A DNA stretch of 64,000 bases from Lichenicoccus roseus. Its GTDB lineage: Bacteria; Pseudomonadota; Alphaproteobacteria; Acetobacterales; Acetobacteraceae. Positions 9,229 through 16,972 of the stretch are shown piece by piece. Every line of letters starts with the position of its first letter. The first letter of the stretch is position 1. Made by a program: the position numbers and the translations under genes. The stretch spans positions 930,001 to 994,000 of the forward strand of contig NZ_VCDI01000001.1 of assembly GCF_005844085.1 (NCBI RefSeq), written 5' to 3'. The notes under the pieces were generated by a model. The model did not search any database. It had not been told where the DNA came from and saw nothing but the letters and a program-made list of their open reading frames with translations.

Positions 9229-10296
9229 TCAGCCGAGCAGCCGGCCGATAACCCGCGCGGTATAGTCCACCACCGGAATGATGCGGCCGTAGTTTATCCG
9301 CGTCGGGCCGATCACCCCGATGGCGCCGACGATGCGGTTGGCCTCGTTGCGCGCCGGCGCCACCACCATCGACACCCCGGACACCCCGAACAGCCCGCTC
9401 TCGGAGCCGATGAAGATGCGCACGCCGTCGGACTGCTCGGCGAGATCGAGCAGCTTCAGCATGGTCTCCTGCGTCTCCAGCCGGTCGAACAGCATCTGGA
9501 TGGTGGAGATGCGCTCGATCTCGGTCACGTCGGCCAGCAGGCGCGACTGGCCGCGCACGATCAGCGAGCCGCCCCTGCCCTCGCCGGTCCAGGTCGCCAG
9601 CCCGCTCTCGACCACGCCCGCCGACAGGTGGTCCAGTTCGGTCCGGTTGGCCGACATCTCCTCGGTGACGTGATGGCGCAACTCGACCAGCGAGCGCCCG
9701 GTCAGCCGCGAATTGAGATAGTTGCCGGCCTCGACCAGGGCGGAGGGCGGCAGGCCCGGCGGCGTCTCGATGACGCGGTTCTCGACCTGGCCGTCCGCGC
9801 CCACCAGCACCACCAGGGCGCGATCATGGCCTAGGGCGACGAACTCGATATGCTTGATCAGGCCGTCGCTCTTCGGCGCCAGCACCAGCCCGGCCGCCGC
9901 CGACAGGCCGGACAGCATCTTGGAGGCGTCGGCCAGGGTGTCCTGCAGGGATCGGCCGCGGCTGTCGAGCGAGCGCATGATGGTGACGCGCTCGTCGTCC
10001 GAGAGGCTGCCGAACTGCAGCAGCCCGTCCACGAACAGGCGCAGGCCCTTCTCCGTCGGCAGCCGCCCGGCCGAGGTGTGCGGCGCGAACAGCAGCCCGG
10101 CATCGGTCAGGTCGGCCATCACGTTGCGTATGGTGGCCGGCGACAGCGGCAGCGGCAGCCGGCGCGACAGCGTGCGGCTGCCCACCGGGTCGCCGGTCTC
10201 GACATACTGTTCGACGATTTCGCGCAGGATGGCGGCGGAACGGGCGTCGAGGCTGGGCGGCAGGCTCGGACGCTGAGGCAGGCTCCTGGTCTTCAT
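9229..10296 (-). CDS. hrcA: Heat-inducible transcription repressor HrcA
   Basis: A 355-residue repressor of class I heat-shock genes that binds CIRCE elements. The N-terminal winged-helix region has RSAAILREIVEQYVETGDPVGSRTL and LSPATIRNVMADL, both typical of HrcA. The C-terminal GAF-like region ends IIPVVDYTARVIGRLLG. ATG 10296 (MKTRSLPQ) fits the family start. The gene is divergent from rph, as often seen in Rhodospirillales. No CIRCE inverted repeat is visible in the 114 bp between them, so autoregulation through CIRCE is not supported here. Confidence 0.95.
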   Translation of the reverse strand: MKTRSLPQRPSLPPSLDARSAAILREIVEQYVETGDPVGSRTLSRRLPLPLSPATIRNVMADLTDAGLLFAPHTSAGRLPTEKGLRLFVDGLLQFGSLSDDERVTIMRSLDSRGRSLQDTLADASKMLSGLSAAAGLVLAPKSDGLIKHIEFVALGHDRALVVLVGADGQVENRVIETPPGLPPSALVEAGNYLNSRLTGRSLVELRHHVTEEMSANRTELDHLSAGVVESGLATWTGEGRGGSLIVRGQSRLLADVTEIERISTIQMLFDRLETQETMLKLLDLAEQSDGVRIFIGSESGLFGVSGVSMVVAPARNEANRIVGAIGVIGPTRINYGRIIPVVDYTARVIGRLLG

Positions 10297-10410
10297 CCTT
10301 GATAGTCTACACGGAAAGCATTGGCTTAGGCGCAAAGCATGGTGGCGATCTGGCGACGACACCCCGTCCAGGCTATGCGACGCGCACCGTCACAGTTCTG
10401 GAGCCTCCCG

Positions 10411-11190
10411 ATGTCCCATGAAGCGCAAGCATCCGGGCCTGGCCGTCCGTCAGGGCGTGCCGCCGACCAGATCCGCAGCGTCTCGATCGAGCCGGGGTTC
10501 GCGCACCATGCCGAGGGCTCCGTGCTGATCCGGATGGGCGGCACCGAGGTGCTGTGCGCCGCCAGTGTCGAGCCGCGGGTGCCGCCGTTCCTGCGCAACC
10601 AGGGCCTTGGCTGGGTCACGGCGGAATACGGCATGCTGCCGCGCGCCACCCACACGCGCGGATCGCGCGAGGCCGCGAAGGGCAAGCAGTCCGGCCGCAC
10701 GCAGGAGATCCAGCGCCTGATCGGACGCTCGCTGCGCGCGGTGGTGGACCGCAAGGCGCTCGGCGAGATGACCATCACGCTCGACTGCGACGTGCTGAAT
10801 GCCGATGGCGGCACCCGCTGCGCCTCGATCACCGGCGCCTGGGTGGCGCTGAACCTGGCGCTCGCCCGGCTGGTCCGGCAGCGGGTGATCGCGGCGGTGC
10901 CTCTGATCGGGCAGGTGGCGGCGATCTCCTGCGGCCTCGTCGGCACCAGGGAAGCGCCGGTGGCGGTGGCCGACCTCGACTACGACGAGGACAGCAACGC
11001 CATCGCGGATGCCAACTTCGTGCTCACCCAGGGCGGCGGCATCGTGGAGATCCAGGCTACCGCCGAGCAGGTCCCGTTCGACGACGCGCAGTTCGGCGAT
11101 CTGATGCGGCTGGCCCGGCTTGGCACCGAGACCCTGTTCGCCGCCCAGCGCGAGGCGGTGGCGAAGGCCCTGGAAGCGTCGGCGGCATGA
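10411..11190 (+). CDS. rph: Ribonuclease PH
   Basis: A 259-residue phosphorolytic 3'-5' exoribonuclease that trims tRNA 3' ends. Seen: [20 protein letters not shown] near the N-terminus, [17 protein letters not shown], the [18 protein letters not shown]-binding segment, [19 protein letters not shown], and [17 protein letters not shown]. All are diagnostic of RNase PH. ATG 10411 (MSHEAQ) matches the family better than the in-frame start 72 nt upstream. The stop overlaps the rdgB start by 4 nt (ATGA), so the two are translationally coupled. Confidence 0.96.
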   Translation: MSHEAQASGPGRPSGRAADQIRSVSIEPGFAHHAEGSVLIRMGGTEVLCAASVEPRVPPFLRNQGLGWVTAEYGMLPRATHTRGSREAAKGKQSGRTQEIQRLIGRSLRAVVDRKALGEMTITLDCDVLNADGGTRCASITGAWVALNLALARLVRQRVIAAVPLIGQVAAISCGLVGTREAPVAVADLDYDEDSNAIADANFVLTQGGGIVEIQATAEQVPFDDAQFGDLMRLARLGTETLFAAQREAVAKALEASAA

Positions 11191-11801
11191 GCCGGCGCCT
11201 GACGCGGGGCGATCGCCTTGTGCTGGCCAGCCACAATGCCGGCAAGCTCGCCGAATTCGAGCTGCTGCTGGCGGGCTCGGGCGTGACACTGGTGAGTGCC
11301 GGGCAACTCGGCCTGCCGGAGCCCGACGAGACAGCGGACAGCTTCGCGGGCAATGCGGCGCTGAAGGCACGCGCCGCCGCCGGGGCCGCCGGACTGCCGG
11401 CGCTGGCCGACGATTCCGGCTTCTGCGTGCGTGCCCTTGGCGGCGACCCGGGATTGTATTCGGCGCGCTGGGCCGGCCCCGGGCGCGATTTCCCGGCTGC
11501 GATGCAGCGCGTGCGCGACAGGCTTGCCGCCGCCGGGGACCCTGCGGACCGCGGTGCCTGGTTCATCTCGGTACTGTGTCTCGCGTGGCCGGATGGCGAG
11601 ACGCGCGACTTCGAGGGCCGCATCGACGGCGAGTTCGCCTGGCCGCCGCAAGGCAGCCACGGGCATGGCTACGACCCGGTCTTCATTCCGGGAGGCGAGA
11701 CCCGTCGGTTCGCGGAGATGGAAGAGGCCGAGAAGAACGCGATCAGCCACCGCGCCCGCTCGTTCAGGCTATTCGCGGAGCAGTGCCTGCCCGCAGGTTG
11801 A
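11187..11801 (+). CDS. rdgB: RdgB/HAM1 non-canonical purine NTP pyrophosphatase
   Basis: A 204-residue enzyme that hydrolyses dITP, ITP and XTP to clean the nucleotide pool. Seen: the substrate loop [10 protein letters not shown] near residue 15, LADDSGFCV with the catalytic Asp pair near 72-73, GLYSARWAG, and [11 protein letters not shown] with SHRARS toward the C-terminus. It begins inside the rph stop (ATGA overlap). Its end converges on the DUF3126 gene with only 9 bp between stops. Confidence 0.95.
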   Translation: MSRRLTRGDRLVLASHNAGKLAEFELLLAGSGVTLVSAGQLGLPEPDETADSFAGNAALKARAAAGAAGLPALADDSGFCVRALGGDPGLYSARWAGPGRDFPAAMQRVRDRLAAAGDPADRGAWFISVLCLAWPDGETRDFEGRIDGEFAWPPQGSHGHGYDPVFIPGGETRRFAEMEEAEKNAISHRARSFRLFAEQCLPAG

Positions 11802-11810
11802 AGCCGGCGT

Positions 11811-12125
11811 TCAGCGACGCGCCGGCTTGCCCGCCTGTCCTGGCCCGGCCTTCCCGGTTTCGGCCTTCCCGGTTGCGGCCTTCCCGGGTCCGGCCTGTGC
11901 GGGCACCGGAGCCGCGGCGGGAAGGTCCTCCTCGAGGATCGTCACATGCATCGCATACGAGACTTCGCCCTCGTCCTCGTCGCGATGCAGCGTGCCGATG
12001 GTCTCGTCTTCCACCGCGACCTCGACCGACATGCCGGCGCGGGCCGGCTTCACGACCCGGATGCGATCCGACCCGAACAGCTTGCGCAGGTAGGCCTGGA
12101 CACGGGCAATCTCTGAGGTGTTCAC
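11811..12125 (-). CDS. DUF3126 family protein with low-complexity tail
   Basis: A 104-residue cytoplasmic protein. Its first 65 residues (SEIARVQAYLRKLFGSDRIRV, then an acidic EVAVEDETIG and DEDEGEVSYAM part) match the small DUF3126 family, common in Alphaproteobacteria and without known function. GTG 12125 is preferred; a start at 12152 would add nine residues outside the family. After residue about 75 the protein becomes a Gly/Lys/Ala/Pro repeat with a five-residue period, a basic and probably disordered tail. The tail is the unusual part. Confidence 0.75.
   Translation of the reverse strand: MNTSEIARVQAYLRKLFGSDRIRVVKPARAGMSVEVAVEDETIGTLHRDEDEGEVSYAMHVTILEEDLPAAAPVPAQAGPGKAATGKAETGKAGPGQAGKPARR
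11846..11905. repeat. 15-bp tandem repeat in the DUF3126 tail
   Basis: Four adjacent 15-bp units begin CGGCCTTCCCGG on the plus strand at 11846, 11861, 11876 and 11891; the last unit is degenerate. In frame they encode the five-residue units of the C-terminal tail. A multiple of three keeps the frame, so copy number could vary between strains. Confidence 0.75.
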
Positions 12126-12212
12126 GGCGACGGGCACTCCGCAAGCAGGCAATCAAGGCAAAGGCGCGGTGTAGGGGGCAACCGGCCTCGCCGCAACCGG
12201 GTTACGACACTA

Positions 12213-12236
12213 CCCTGTCAGGCCGACCCGACAGGG
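12213..12236. promoter_or_regulatory. Inverted repeat before the small monooxygenase gene
   Basis: A perfect 7-bp inverted repeat, CCCTGTC and GACAGGG, separated by 10 bp. It ends 22 bp before the ATG at 12259, just ahead of an AAAAGGAA ribosome site. It could be an operator or a small 5' leader hairpin. No regulator is suggested by the sequence. Confidence 0.35.
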
Positions 12237-12258
12237 CACAACAAAAGGAACAGGAAAC

Positions 12259-12564
12259 ATGTCCGATCAGATCGAAGTGGTGGCTGTCCTGCAGGCCAAG
12301 CCGGGCCACGAGGCGGCCCTGGAAGCGGCGGCGAAGGCCTGCATCGCCCCCACCCGGGCGGAAAATGGCTGCATCTCCTACGTGCTGCATGTCGACACCA
12401 ACAAGGCCGGCAAACTGGTGTTCATCGAAAGCTGGACCGACAAGCCGGCACTCGACGCCCACATGCAGACCGCCCATTTCAAGACGCTCGCCGGTCAGCT
12501 CGAGGAGCTTGTCGATGGCGGGGCGAGTGCGGTCACCATCGACGTGCTGAAGAAGATCGCCTGA
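12259..12564 (+). CDS. Antibiotic biosynthesis monooxygenase-fold protein, YgiN-like
   Basis: A 101-residue single-domain protein of the ABM dimeric ferredoxin-like fold. Seen: the opening strand IEVVAVLQAKPGHE, the ENGCISYVLHVD segment, FIESWTDKPALDAHMQTAHF with the conserved His, and a closing amphipathic part. Family members include the quinol monooxygenase YgiN, cofactor-free monooxygenases and haem-degrading relatives; the substrate cannot be deduced. A good AAAGGAA site precedes the ATG. The asparaginase-like gene begins 13 bp after the stop, so they probably share a transcript. Confidence 0.8.
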   Translation: MSDQIEVVAVLQAKPGHEAALEAAAKACIAPTRAENGCISYVLHVDTNKAGKLVFIESWTDKPALDAHMQTAHFKTLAGQLEELVDGGASAVTIDVLKKIA

Positions 12565-12577
12565 GAGATCCGGTCGG

Positions 12578-13585
12578 ATGACCGACGCGGCGCTGGCCGA
12601 GGTGATGCGGGGCGATCGCATCGAATCCCGACATGGCGGCGCCGCGGTGGTCGTCGATCCCGATGGCAGGCTGGTGTTCTCAGCTGGCGACGTCCAGGCG
12701 CCGGAATTTCCTCGCTCCGCAGTGAAGGCGTTGCTGGCGCTGCCGCTGCTGGAGGGCGGCGCCGCCGGCCGTCTCGGGCTCGACGATGCCGAGCTGGCCC
12801 TGGCGTGCGCCTCGCACACCGGCGAGGCAAGGCACGTCTCGGTAGCTGCCTCGATGCTGCACAAGGCCGGCCGCACCGAGGCCTGCCTGGAATGCGGAGC
12901 GCACTGGCCGACCTCGCGCACCGCCGCGAACGCCCTCGCCGCCGCTGGCCGTGCCCCCGGTTCGCTGCACAACAACTGCTCCGGCAAGCATGCCGGCTTC
13001 ATCTGCGCCGCGATCGATGCCGGCCACGATCCCACGGGCTACGTACGACACGATCACCCGACCATGCGGGCCGCCACCGCTGCGCTGGGCGAACTCTCCG
13101 GCGCCACGCTGGACGACCGCAACCGCGCGATCGATGGCTGCGGGATCCCGACCTATGCGATCCCGCTTGCGGCGCTGTCGACCGCTTTTGCCCGCTTCGG
13201 CAGTGGGGCCGGATTGTCGCGCGACCGCGCCAGTGCCGCCGCCCGGCTCCGCGCGGCCGCGGCGTCGGACCCGTTCCTGGTGGCCGGCCGCAACCGCTTC
13301 GACACCAGGATCATGACCCTTTTCGGCAACAGGGTGTTCAGCAAGATCGGCGCCGAAGGCATCGTCGTCGCCGCCATGCCGCACCTCGGCCTCGGCTTTG
13401 CGGTGAAATGCCGGGACGGCGCCCCACGCGCTGCCGAGGTTGCGATGGCGGCGCTGATTGCGCCGCACCTGACGGCGGCGGAGCGCGAGGATCCTGGCTT
13501 CCGGGAGCTGCTCAACCCGGCACTGACGAACTGGACCGGCACCCGGGTCGGCGAGATCCGGTCTTCCCTGGGTCAGCGCGTATAG
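12578..13585 (+). CDS. L-asparaginase II, Rhizobium etli-type
   Basis: A 335-residue enzyme of the asparaginase II family unrelated to E. coli AnsB. Seen: PRSAVKALLALPLLE with the Ser-x-x-Lys pair at about residues 48-51, CASHTGEARH, NNCSGKHAG at about 132-140, and DGCGIP near 186-191. In the R. etli enzyme the matching Cys, Lys and Cys hold a zinc ion beside the serine nucleophile, and all three are present here. It converts asparagine to aspartate and ammonia, probably in the cytoplasm, as no signal peptide is seen. Its 3' end overlaps the convergent ThiY-like gene by 13 bp. Confidence 0.85.
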   Translation: MTDAALAEVMRGDRIESRHGGAAVVVDPDGRLVFSAGDVQAPEFPRSAVKALLALPLLEGGAAGRLGLDDAELALACASHTGEARHVSVAASMLHKAGRTEACLECGAHWPTSRTAANALAAAGRAPGSLHNNCSGKHAGFICAAIDAGHDPTGYVRHDHPTMRAATAALGELSGATLDDRNRAIDGCGIPTYAIPLAALSTAFARFGSGAGLSRDRASAAARLRAAAASDPFLVAGRNRFDTRIMTLFGNRVFSKIGAEGIVVAAMPHLGLGFAVKCRDGAPRAAEVAMAALIAPHLTAAEREDPGFRELLNPALTNWTGTRVGEIRSSLGQRV

Positions 13586-14499
13586 CTTCCCACCGGGGCC
13601 GGATCCTTCAGCGCCCCGCGCTGCACCAGGAATTTCTGGAAAATCTCGTAGCGGTCGCGATCCAGACGTGCGGGGTCGCGCGACAGTGCCGGCAGGGAGG
13701 CCCACCACGCCGCCTTGTTCAACCTGGTATCGAGTTCCGGACGGGCCTTGATCGTCTGCCGCCATACCGCGTCGGGATCGAGCAGCAGGCAAGCCGTGCC
13801 GTCCTTCAGGGCATCGAGGAAGCGCGCGATCTTCGCATCGCCGGCATGGTCGCGCCGCGCCACCAGGATCAGCTCGTCATAGAGCGGCACGCCATGCTGC
13901 TCGGGCCGGAATGCCAGCGGCTGCAGGCCCTTCTGCTGCAGGTCGACCATCTCGTAGTTGCGCATGCCGAGCACGGCATCGACGCGATGCGTCATCAGGG
14001 CCTGCTCGATCTGGAAATTGATGTCGGTCCGGACGACGTCGTCCGGCTTGAGGCCGGCCGAGGCCAGCATGCCGTTCAGCATAGCCTCGTCGCCGGGGCC
14101 GACGGATACGCCGACCCGACGTCCCTTCAGGTCGGCAAGCGTATGGATGCCACTGGCCGGCAGTGTCAGCAGCACGTTCAGCGGCTGGTCCATCAGCGTG
14201 CCGACCCGCACGATCGGCAGGCCGCGCGCCGCCATGAACGCAAGCTCGGTCTGGTAGCTGATCGCAAGGTCGGCCTGGCCTGCCGCAACCAGGCGTGGCG
14301 GCGAGCTGGTATCGGCCGGCGGGATCAGCGTCACCTGCAGCCCGTGCCGGGCGAACGCGCCGCAATATTCCGCCGCCAGGATCTGCTCGTGGTCGGCATT
14401 GACGAACCAGTCGAGGATCACGCTGACCGGGTCGGCGGCCGAAGCTGCGGCGGCATAGGCAAACGAGAGTGCGGCGATGGCGATGGCGGCAAGGCGCAT
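13573..14499 (-). CDS. NMT1/ThiY-like periplasmic binding protein
   Basis: A 308-residue exported substrate-binding protein. It has a signal peptide (about residues 1-21, cleavage near ASA-A) and then the NMT1/THI5 fold: VILDWFVNADHEQILAAE, a GQADLAISYQTEL segment, and LKGRRVGVSVGPGDE. This family binds thiamine pyrimidine precursors such as formylaminopyrimidine in ThiXYZ-type ABC systems. No permease or ATPase gene is next to it. The ATG is 2 bp after the stop of the receptor gene, and both lie behind a TPP riboswitch, which supports a thiamine-precursor role. Which precursor is bound is not known. Confidence 0.8.
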   Translation of the reverse strand: MRLAAIAIAALSFAYAAAASAADPVSVILDWFVNADHEQILAAEYCGAFARHGLQVTLIPPADTSSPPRLVAAGQADLAISYQTELAFMAARGLPIVRVGTLMDQPLNVLLTLPASGIHTLADLKGRRVGVSVGPGDEAMLNGMLASAGLKPDDVVRTDINFQIEQALMTHRVDAVLGMRNYEMVDLQQKGLQPLAFRPEQHGVPLYDELILVARRDHAGDAKIARFLDALKDGTACLLLDPDAVWRQTIKARPELDTRLNKAAWWASLPALSRDPARLDRDRYEIFQKFLVQRGALKDPAPVGSYTR

Positions 14500-14501
14500 G
14501 C

Positions 14502-16844
14502 TCAGAATCCCGCGCTGGCGGTGAGTAGCGCCGCGAAGCCGCCGCCCACCAGGTAGGTCGGAGAAGTGCCCGCGATCACCGTGCCGTAGCGCCCGATGGT
14601 GTTCTGCGCGTTGGTGGTCGGGTTGGCGACGCCGGAGAGAAACGCGCTGTCGGTCAGGTTGACGATGTTGAGCCGCAACTCCGGATGCTGCGCAGAGGCT
14701 ATGTTCGGCAACCGCACGCCGAGCGTCATGTCCGCCTGGGTGTGATCGCTGATGCGCTCGTCATCCATGAAGGTCGCGTATTGCGGGCCGGTGTATTTCA
14801 CGCTCACCACTCCGAAGAGGGTGCCGTCGTCGTAGGTCAGCCCGACGGCGCCGGACCAGCGAGGACTGCCGACGGCGGTCTTGCCAGCCGTCGGCAGCAG
14901 GTCGCCACCCGACTGGATATCGTTGTCGATGGTCGCTTGAAGATATTCGCCCGACACGTACGGGCTGAGATGATGCCACGGCCGCAGGCCGAACTCGGTA
15001 TCGATGCCGCGCGAGGTCTGGCCGCCGGCATTCACCGTGCCGCCGATCAGCGCGCCATTGAGGTCGAGCACGGTGCTGACCTGCCGGTTGGTGAAGTTGT
15101 AGTTGAACAACGTGAGGCTGCCGAGCAGCCGGTCGCCGGCATAGCGCCAGCCAAGCTCCTCGGCGATGCTGTATTCAGGCCGCAGGTCGGTGTTGGCAGC
15201 GCTCGCGACCTCGCCGCTCGACGGATCGTAGGTGGCGAACAAGGTGCTCTCGGATGGCGCCAGGAAATTGGTGGTGGCGTTGGCGAACAGCTGGTTGTGC
15301 GCGTCGATCCGGTAGCGCACCGCAATGCGCGGCAGCGGCTCGGCGTCGTTGAAGCCGCTGCGATACTGCGCGCCCGGCAGGCCGTTCCACCCCTGCCGGC
15401 TGACCATCGCCTCCTTGAAGCCGAGATCGAGCGTCAGCCGGCTGGACAGCAGGTCGATGCGGTCCGAGACGAACACCGCGTTGGTCTGCGTGATCATGTG
15501 GGTGTCCGACGCCAGCAGCTGCCGGCCGTCGGACAGCAGGATGGTGCTGTTCGGCAGGTCGAGCCAGATATCGGCCGGCGTGCCGTCCGGGCTCAGTGCG
15601 CTGAACGGCTGGGTGTCGTGCTCGTCGACATATTCGTACCACGCCCCGAGCGTCAGGTGCTGCGGGCCGGCGTCCCAGGTGATGGACGGCACCACGCCGC
15701 TGCGCCAGGTCTGGCCGACATAGTCCGCCTCCACGGCGGCGCTGCCATCGACGGTCCCCGGCAGCGACAGCGTATCCGGCACCGGCTGCGTGCCCTCGAA
15801 CAGGCCGGAGGTGGATAGCGTGGTGCCGCCGGGACTGTTGCCGTAGCCATACTGGGCATACGCCGTCAGCGACAGATGCAGATGAGGCGTCAGCGTGATG
15901 TGCAGCGGCAGCGCGCCATACACCAGGCGGTACGGCTGCTGATAAAGCCGCCAGTAGTTCGCGTCGCCGGGCGAGAAGGTGCCATCGTAGTTGTTCGAGA
16001 ACCCGTATGCGTGCCAGTCGGCGAGATCCGGTTCCGGATAGGACGTGGTGACCGCATCGTGCCAGGTCACCAGCAGGCTGGCATCGTTGCCGTCGCCCCA
16101 TTCGCGCACCAGCTTGAAATCCACGTGCTGCCGCTTGTCGCGCCCCTCGCCGCGCGCGTTGTCCGCCGCCGCATGCGAGTAGGAGAGATACGCGCGCAGT
16201 CCGCTGGCGCCGAGCGTGCCGCTCTCCAGCCGGATGAATTCGCGATTGCTGTGGTAGGAGCCATAGGACCCGTCGATGAAGCCGCCGGCATGCCCGGATG
16301 GATCGCGTGACATCAGGCTCAGCACGCCGCCCGCCGCATTCAGCAAGGGCGCATCGAGATCCGCCGAGCCTTGCGCAAGCGAGACGCTCTCGAGGTTCTC
16401 GCTGTCGATGAACTGCGACGGGTAGGAATTGTAGTAGGCGGCGTCGTTCAGCGGCATCCCGTCCAGCAGGGTGCCGATCTCGGTCTCGCCGAGGCCGCGG
16501 ACGGTCAGGCCGACCTGGGTGGAGAGACCAAGCGGATCCGCCGTCGAGACATTGGCACCCGGCACCAGGCTGATCAGCTGGAAGGCGTTGGCGCTCGGCG
16601 ACTGCTTCTGGATGAAGTCCCGCGTGACCTCGCTGCTCGACTGCGGCCCGGTCTGCACCGAGATCAGGCCACCGCCGGGCGCCGTGCCGTGTACCCCATC
16701 GGCGGAGTCGAAGCCGCCCTGCCCCTCGACGACGATCTGCTCCGCGCCCTGCGCTCCCTGGGCGGCCGCCGGACCACCGATCGCAATCAGGCCGGCGCCC
16801 ACGACGGAGAATGCGCACACCTGCGCCCGACGCACTTTGTCCAC
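14502..16844 (-). CDS. TonB-dependent outer-membrane receptor, thiamine-regulated
   Basis: A 780-residue receptor. It has a signal peptide to about residue 29 (GPAAAQG), a plug domain with FQLISLVPGANVS and GLTVRGLGETEIGTLLDGMPLND, and then a long beta-barrel that ends in a terminal Phe, as expected for outer-membrane insertion. The start is GTG 16844 with GGGAGG 6 nt upstream; the ATG five bases earlier is out of frame. The TPP riboswitch in its leader and the ThiY-like gene 2 bp downstream indicate uptake of thiamine, its phosphates or a pyrimidine precursor. Energy must come from TonB; a tonB-like start is seen at the left edge. The exact ligand is inference. Confidence 0.88.
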   Translation of the reverse strand: MDKVRRAQVCAFSVVGAGLIAIGGPAAAQGAQGAEQIVVEGQGGFDSADGVHGTAPGGGLISVQTGPQSSSEVTRDFIQKQSPSANAFQLISLVPGANVSTADPLGLSTQVGLTVRGLGETEIGTLLDGMPLNDAAYYNSYPSQFIDSENLESVSLAQGSADLDAPLLNAAGGVLSLMSRDPSGHAGGFIDGSYGSYHSNREFIRLESGTLGASGLRAYLSYSHAAADNARGEGRDKRQHVDFKLVREWGDGNDASLLVTWHDAVTTSYPEPDLADWHAYGFSNNYDGTFSPGDANYWRLYQQPYRLVYGALPLHITLTPHLHLSLTAYAQYGYGNSPGGTTLSTSGLFEGTQPVPDTLSLPGTVDGSAAVEADYVGQTWRSGVVPSITWDAGPQHLTLGAWYEYVDEHDTQPFSALSPDGTPADIWLDLPNSTILLSDGRQLLASDTHMITQTNAVFVSDRIDLLSSRLTLDLGFKEAMVSRQGWNGLPGAQYRSGFNDAEPLPRIAVRYRIDAHNQLFANATTNFLAPSESTLFATYDPSSGEVASAANTDLRPEYSIAEELGWRYAGDRLLGSLTLFNYNFTNRQVSTVLDLNGALIGGTVNAGGQTSRGIDTEFGLRPWHHLSPYVSGEYLQATIDNDIQSGGDLLPTAGKTAVGSPRWSGAVGLTYDDGTLFGVVSVKYTGPQYATFMDDERISDHTQADMTLGVRLPNIASAQHPELRLNIVNLTDSAFLSGVANPTTNAQNTIGRYGTVIAGTSPTYLVGGGFAALLTASAGF

Positions 16845-16851
16845 TGCATGC

Positions 16852-16925
16852 CTCCCTTCGCTGGAATGACCCAGATCAGGTTCGACGGGTGTGATCTCAG
16901 TCCGCCAAGCGCGGACACCCCGGTC
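16852..16925 (-). promoter_or_regulatory. TPP (THI-box) riboswitch
   Basis: Read on the minus strand this leader has the conserved thiamine pyrophosphate aptamer parts. They are a 5' GGGGTG strand, a P3 stem (GTCCGC with GCGGAC, 16900-16916), the CTGAGA core (16900-16895), CACACCC, then ACCTGATCTGGGT (16881-16869) and CCAGCGAAGGGA. The GGGAGG ribosome site of the receptor gene follows directly, at the end of the P1 side. That position suggests ligand binding hides the ribosome site, so translation falls when TPP is plentiful. No intrinsic terminator was seen between aptamer and start. Confidence 0.95.
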
Positions 16926-16972
16926 ATGCGTCTGTCATGGAGCCGCGATGGCGGCTCCGTCAAGCCGCCGGT

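Noticed and set aside
10297-10410. Possible CIRCE element between hrcA and rph
   Set aside because: No TTAGCACTC-type inverted repeat is present in this gap.
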